The notes under the pieces are model-generated. The model was not told the origin of the DNA. It searched no databases and saw nothing but the letters and a program-made list of their open reading frames with translations. A DNA stretch of 64,000 bases, from assembly GCA_000381625.1 (NCBI GenBank), contig KB906767.1, forward strand, positions 190,729 to 254,728, written 5' to 3'. Made by a program: the position numbers and the translations under genes. Source of the DNA: Bryobacterales bacterium KBS 96. GTDB taxonomy: Bacteria > Acidobacteriota > Terriglobia > Bryobacterales > Bryobacteraceae. How positions within the stretch are numbered: the stretch's first letter is position 1; each line of letters starts with the position of its first letter. Positions 60,173-64,000 of the stretch are shown in pieces.

Positions 60173-61506
60173 ACGTCCAATTCCGTTACGCCGCACCAGC
60201 GGCACACAAAATGAGCGAGCGCCCTGGTCGCCGCGACCAGCGAATCCACTTCAACGTATTCATTCGCCTGATGCGCTCCCCCGCCGGATGGTCCCCACAT
60301 GATCGCTGGCGTGCCGAAACATCTCGGGAAGACATACATGTCGCTCGGCGCGTCGAGTCCCTCGATTGCGGGGGCCATATTCAGGTCGGCGGCCGCTGCG
60401 GCGAACTCAGTGACCAAAGCTGCGTTCTGAGGAGTTGCGCATCCGGGAAGGAAGCGCATCGGCCACTCGATCGCGGGCTTGGCCGCGAACAGATCCGGCC
60501 GCGCGTCGACCACTTCGTTCCACCAATCGTGGAATTCTCGTTCCACTTCCTCTTGGGTTTCATCCGGCATGGCTTGCCAGTAAAGTTCCATTTTGCAAAC
60601 TTCGGGCACGGTGATGGGCTGTATCCACCCCCATTTCCCGGTGGCGATATTCGTAACCCAGACAGCGAACGGCTCCGCCGAATTTGTGTAGTAAGGATGA
60701 ACGCCAACGCGGGTGGTCCGCCGCTCTTTCAGTTCGGGCAGGCGGCTTAGAACGTAAGTCAATTGATCCACGGCGCGCCCGCCGGCCTGCTTCCCGGCGA
60801 GAATGCCGCCGCTGCCGTGCAGAGTGATGTGCAGCGTCCGGCCGCCCCGCTGTGCTGGGCAGATGCGTAGCGCTGTTGGTTCTCCAATAATGGCCGCATC
60901 GGCGTTGTACCCGCGAAGTCGCCCTGCGAGCGTTCCGTTGACTCCGCCGAATTCTTCATCCACTACCGATTCAAAAATCAGGTCGCCGGCGAGGACGATT
61001 CCGGCCTGCCGCAACGCGCGCAACACGGCAAGATTCATGGCCACGCCGGCCTTCATGTCCCACGCGCCTCGTCCAAATAGGCGTCCGTCTTCGGTCACGG
61101 CCCCAAACGGCGGATGCGTCCATGCCACTGGCGTATCGGCCGGGACCGTATCGATATGTCCCGAGAGAATCAGGGATCGGCCGCCGCCCTTGCCTTTCAA
61201 AATTCCATTTACATTGGGCCGGTTTGTGTAATTTCGGCCCGGCCAGTACTCGGCATGATGCAGCAGTTCGGGCACCTCGGCCAACTCGTAAACGTCCGGT
61301 TCAATTTCGAGTTCGCGAAGCCATGCAGCAATCTGCAACTGGCACGTTTGCTCATTCCCGTGAGGCGGAAGGTTCTCCGACGGTGTTTGTACAAGTTTGC
61401 CGAGCATATCGACCAGCGCGTGTTCCTGGTCCCGGAGGGCGTCATCCAGTCGCTTCGCCAGGCGCGCGGGAGAGTTCGATTGGCTAATCACTGTTTTTGC
61501 AGTCAC
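60169..61506 (-). CDS. M20-family deacylase/peptidase (ArgE/DapE type)
   Basis: 445 residues. Zinc-site motifs: LSGHIDTVPAD (His, Asp), RGAWDMKAGVAMN (bridging Asp) and VVDEEFGG (catalytic and metal Glu), with GGAHQANEYV near the C-terminus (His). The M20 family removes acyl groups from N-acyl amino acids or cleaves dipeptides. No signal peptide. GTG start at 61506, with no ribosome site and an AT-rich stretch directly before it, so the start is uncertain. First gene of the M20-permease-ROK unit. Confidence 0.88.
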   Translation of the reverse strand: MTAKTVISQSNSPARLAKRLDDALRDQEHALVDMLGKLVQTPSENLPPHGNEQTCQLQIAAWLRELEIEPDVYELAEVPELLHHAEYWPGRNYTNRPNVNGILKGKGGGRSLILSGHIDTVPADTPVAWTHPPFGAVTEDGRLFGRGAWDMKAGVAMNLAVLRALRQAGIVLAGDLIFESVVDEEFGGVNGTLAGRLRGYNADAAIIGEPTALRICPAQRGGRTLHITLHGSGGILAGKQAGGRAVDQLTYVLSRLPELKERRTTRVGVHPYYTNSAEPFAVWVTNIATGKWGWIQPITVPEVCKMELYWQAMPDETQEEVEREFHDWWNEVVDARPDLFAAKPAIEWPMRFLPGCATPQNAALVTEFAAAAADLNMAPAIEGLDAPSDMYVFPRCFGTPAIMWGPSGGGAHQANEYVEVDSLVAATRALAHFVCRWCGVTELDV

Positions 61507-61737
61507 AAAATATATCTAACGCAAGCCGATAAAGGATATCACGGGTAGGGCAGGGAACAATCAAGTATATGCCAGAAGAGGCCGATTTATCGGGCATTGC
61601 TCGGTGTTTGGGGCTTGATTTGGTCCCTTTCGGCGATCAATAAGGGCAGGAACTGAATAAACTCCTAATGGGCCGGCCCGTTCGGCATGGCTGCGGCGGC
61701 GGGGTACAATCGTGCATATCACCAAGAAGGTCCACGC

Positions 61738-62280
61738 ATGAGTGTCATAGGACGTCCTCAGGAAAACGAGTTTTCTCCCCACGCCAAAGTCTATGTCGGC
61801 CACGTCTACTCGGACGACCTAATTCAGGTGCTGGCGGACCAGATCCGCAAAACCGTCGCGCTCCTCCGCCCGCTTGATGAAGAACGCGCGCTGCTTTCAT
61901 ACGCCCCTGGGAAATGGACCGTGAAGCAGACCATCGGCCATTTGAGCGATACCGAGCGCATCCTTTCCTGTCGCATTCTTCGCATTGCCCGTGGCGACAC
62001 AACGCCGCTGCCCGGATTTGAGCAGGATGAGTACGTTCCGAATGCCGGATCGAACGAACGAAGCCTCGAAAATCTGCTGCAAGAATTCGTCGTCGTGCGT
62101 GAATCGACCCTCGCGCTTGTGCGCGGGCTTCCTCCCGAAGCCTGGAGCCGCCGCGGTACAACCAGCGGCCTTTCAGTTACCGTTCGCGGCCTGGCTTTCA
62201 CGTTAGCCGGGCACGAACTGCATCACTTCAAGATTCTTGAAGATCGATATTTGAGGGCCTCGCCCACGTCCTCAACCTGA
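61738..62280 (+). CDS. DinB/YfiT-like metal-dependent protein
   Basis: 180 residues, four-helix-bundle DinB fold: KWTVKQTIGHLSDTERIL (first metal-binding His), GFEQDEYV and GHELHHFKILEDRYL (two further His). Relatives use thiols such as bacillithiol or act as metal-dependent hydrolases; function here is unknown. ATG 61738 is preferred because AGAAGG lies eight bases before it and the 17 extra codons upstream are unconserved. Divergent from the M20 gene. Confidence 0.86.
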   Translation: MSVIGRPQENEFSPHAKVYVGHVYSDDLIQVLADQIRKTVALLRPLDEERALLSYAPGKWTVKQTIGHLSDTERILSCRILRIARGDTTPLPGFEQDEYVPNAGSNERSLENLLQEFVVVRESTLALVRGLPPEAWSRRGTTSGLSVTVRGLAFTLAGHELHHFKILEDRYLRASPTSST

Positions 62281-62357
62281 GGCGCCGCGAACGGCTTGAA
62301 CAAAATGCGGATACGGGCAAAGCGGATCTCTTCCTACGGTCTCTTGCGGCAGTCGCT

Positions 62358-62822
62358 TTAAAGCAAACCTTCAAGGCGAACATAGCTCGCTTCCATGCCA
62401 TGTTCCATCCCGGTCGCGAGCATATGCGCGCGTGTTTCGGCATCGGGCAGGGTCATGCGCATTGTCATTAACGTGCCCGCGCCATCCGGATCGAACCTCG
62501 TCTCAACGTGGTTGTCCGGCGTTGGCTCGGGCAAATGCATGCGCTCCACGTGAACGATCCTGCTGTAAGGCTCCAACTCCAGATATTCGCCCGTCAAGTG
62601 GAACCCGGCCCCTTTGCCGTTGCTCCACTCGTATCGTATCTTCCCGCCCGGATGCGCCTCGCTGATACAAACCGGCATCGTCCACCCCTCTGGTCCGAGC
62701 ATCCATTTCCGGATCAGTTCCGGTTCCGTGTGTGCGCGGTACAGTCCCTCGGGTGGCGCGTCGAAATGTCTTGTCACAACAATATGTTTGTCGCCTTCCG
62801 TTACAAGCGTCATTTTACTCAT
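62358..62822 (-). CDS. AHSA1/SRPBCC-family protein
   Basis: 154 residues, single START-like AHSA1 domain: VVTRHFDAPPEGLYRAHTEPELIRKWMLGPEGW, then the characteristic GGKIRYEWSNG and TMRMTLPDAETRAHML. The eight-base overlap with the ArsR gene shows cotranscription; ArsR-AHSA1 pairs are very common. Ligand unknown. Confidence 0.9.
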   Translation of the reverse strand: MSKMTLVTEGDKHIVVTRHFDAPPEGLYRAHTEPELIRKWMLGPEGWTMPVCISEAHPGGKIRYEWSNGKGAGFHLTGEYLELEPYSRIVHVERMHLPEPTPDNHVETRFDPDGAGTLMTMRMTLPDAETRAHMLATGMEHGMEASYVRLEGLL

Positions 62823-63156
62823 GGCCGTTCCTTTCCTTTTCTCGGTTCATAGCAGCCAGAACCTCGTCTAGCCGGTCGTAGTTTCTGGACAAAGCGTCTC
62901 GCAATGTTGCAAGCCATTGATAGATAGCTTCAATCCCGCCCTTAGCTAGCCGGCAAGGGCGCCTTGTGCCATCGATTCGCCGGACAATGAGCCCGGCGCC
63001 TTCGAGCACTTTCAGGTGCCGCGAAATCGCGGGTTGCGTGATTGCGAACGGCGCCGCCAGTTCCAACACCGTCGCTTCCCCGGTTGCGAGCCGGGCCAGA
63101 ATCGCGCGGCGGGTCGGGTCGGACAATGCGGAAAATGCGGCATTGAGGTTTGGCAT
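62815..63156 (-). CDS. ArsR-family regulator
   Basis: 113 residues, winged-helix ArsR domain: ALSDPTRRAILARLATGEATVLELA, ITQPAISRHLKVLEGAGLI, then GTRRPCRLA. No metal-binding cysteine motif (CxC) is present, so it is not a classical arsenic sensor. ATG 63156 is chosen as the family start; GTG 63168 is the alternative. Just upstream lies a long palindrome overlapping a TATAAT box. Likely represses its own operon with the AHSA1 protein. Confidence 0.9.
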   Translation of the reverse strand: MPNLNAAFSALSDPTRRAILARLATGEATVLELAAPFAITQPAISRHLKVLEGAGLIVRRIDGTRRPCRLAKGGIEAIYQWLATLRDALSRNYDRLDEVLAAMNREKERNGHE

Positions 63157-63173
63157 TTGAGGACTCACTATAT

Positions 63174-63194
63174 AACTAATATATTATATAAGTT
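63174..63194. promoter_or_regulatory. Near-perfect 21-bp AT-rich palindrome, likely ArsR operator
   Basis: AACT at 63174-63177 and AGTT at 63191-63194 bound a 21-base inverted repeat with a single mismatched pair, entirely A/T between. On the minus strand it contains TATAAT (63183-63188) as a -10 box for arsR, so binding would block transcription. Confidence 0.62.
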
Positions 63195-63301
63195 GATTGT
63201 TATGGTAAGGCGGAATCTCGTTGTGAGTTTGAAATGATCCCGAAACTTGTGCCGAGGTACGCCAAGATGGCCGTGATATCTATACGCGGGAGTCCTAAAA
63301 A

Positions 63302-63946
63302 ATGAGCAAAGTGAAAGTCAGTGCATTTTCGGTTTCATTGGACGGTTTCGCCGCAGGGCCTCGGCAGGACCGCGAAAATCCGCTTGGTGTTCGCGGCTTC
63401 GAACTGCATGGGTGGTTTCAGAAAACCGCGGTCTTCCGCGAGATGCACCACTTAGGCGATGGCAGTCAGGGCGTGGACAACGAGTTTGCGGCCCAATCGT
63501 TTCAAAATGTCGGCGCCTGGATCTTGGGCCGCAACATGTTCGGTCCGATCCGCGGCCCCTGGAAAGATGATTCCTGGAAAGGCTGGTGGGGAGAAGAGCC
63601 GCCGTATCATGTGCCCGTCTTTGTCCTCACGCACTATGCGCGCGCGCCATTAGCCATGAAAGGCGGCACGACTTTTTATTTCGTAACCGACGGACTCGAG
63701 TCCGCATTAAAGCAAGCCAAAGATGCGGCTCAAGGCCAGGATGTCCGTATCGGCGGGGGCGTTGCGACGATCCGTCAATATCTGACGGCGGGCGAGGTCG
63801 ACGAAATGCATCTGGCGTTCTCACCCGTCCTGCTGGGCGAAGGAGAGAATCTTTTCGCTGGTATTCACTTGCCAAAGCTTGGCTTTAAGCCCGTCCAAAC
63901 CGCCGCTGGCGAAGAAGCGACCCACGTCATCCTGAAGCGCTTCTGA
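63302..63946 (+). CDS. RibD C-terminal / dihydrofolate-reductase-like protein
   Basis: 214 residues. DHFR-like reductase fold of the YyaP/RibD-C kind: FSVSLDGFAAG at the start, GAWILGRNMFGP, VFVLTHYARAPL, DVRIGGGVATIRQYL (NADPH-binding loop) and FSPVLLGEGENLF. Physiological substrate unknown. GGGAG lies about nine bases before ATG 63302. Divergent from the ArsR-AHSA1 pair and often found with such genes; the shared promoter region holds the ArsR palindrome. Confidence 0.87.
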   Translation: MSKVKVSAFSVSLDGFAAGPRQDRENPLGVRGFELHGWFQKTAVFREMHHLGDGSQGVDNEFAAQSFQNVGAWILGRNMFGPIRGPWKDDSWKGWWGEEPPYHVPVFVLTHYARAPLAMKGGTTFYFVTDGLESALKQAKDAAQGQDVRIGGGVATIRQYLTAGEVDEMHLAFSPVLLGEGENLFAGIHLPKLGFKPVQTAAGEEATHVILKRF

Positions 63947-64000
63947 CGTGGCGTATGTGCTCCGGCGTCGAGTGGGGAACGGTATCGGTGGTCTAGCGCA

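Noticed and set aside
1-64000. tRNA or rRNA genes
   Set aside because: None of the intergenic regions showed a cloverleaf with acceptor and T-arm consensus or rRNA-like sequence by eye.

Overview
The window looks like a chromosomal segment of an acidobacterium of the Solibacter/Bryobacter type (inference). The evidence is three very large MacB/FtsX-like permeases of the ADOP type, two of them paired with PadR regulators, two Oar-like TonB-dependent receptors with an N-terminal carboxypeptidase-regulatory-like domain, many enzymes with Tat or Sec signals, and moderately GC-rich coding sequence. No tRNA, rRNA, CRISPR array, phage or transposase gene was recognised.

Layout. 1-2570: iron-sulfur assembly operon iscR-iscS-iscU-iscA on the minus strand, with iscA cut by the window edge. 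3151-4650: a fused AroD-AroE enzyme. 4703-7042: an exported serine protease with three C-terminal repeats. 7433-9693: a small acidic protein overlapping recJ. 9769-12870: PadR plus ADOP permease. 13120-14956: citramalate synthase behind a classical attenuator, with an Ile-rich leader peptide, mutually exclusive hairpins and an intrinsic terminator. 15357-19268: an exported zinc phospholipase-like protein, a DppA-like D-aminopeptidase and NhaA. 19593-25233: two more ADOP permeases and a second PadR.

25321-38427 is a tightly packed ten-gene minus-strand unit led by a TonB receptor. It continues with an enolase-superfamily enzyme, a sugar isomerase/epimerase-like protein, a SelA-like PLP enzyme, two amidohydrolase-2 proteins, a deacetylase-like metallohydrolase, a triple-RidA protein, an HpcH/HpaI aldolase and an MFS carrier. 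Six of the ten carry Sec or Tat signals besides the receptor's own logic of outer-membrane import, so the set can be read as an uptake and breakdown route running from outer membrane to periplasm to inner membrane to cytoplasm, probably for an (amino)sugar acid or N-acyl amino compound. A histidine kinase/OmpR-type regulator pair lies directly upstream, and 11-bp-phased TTAA/TTAC sites sit between it and the receptor gene.

41019-57296 holds a decayed beta-lactamase/M23 hybrid, a PEBP-like protein, a CHY zinc-finger protein and a glycan-degradation locus: beta-helix protein, second TonB receptor, tandem esterase, GH42-like enzyme, DUF4832 protein and DUF4091/GH123-like protein. 57540-61506 is a ROK regulator, APC permease and M20 peptidase unit. 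The right end has DinB-like, ArsR/AHSA1 and RibD-C-like genes.

The main unexplained structure is a family of composite intergenic repeats, here called elements A, B and C, found at about 2.7-3.0, 7.25, 12.9-13.05, 15.0-15.2, 16.7-16.9 and 57.4-57.5 kb. They occur in both orientations and in changing combinations and are not seen inside genes.
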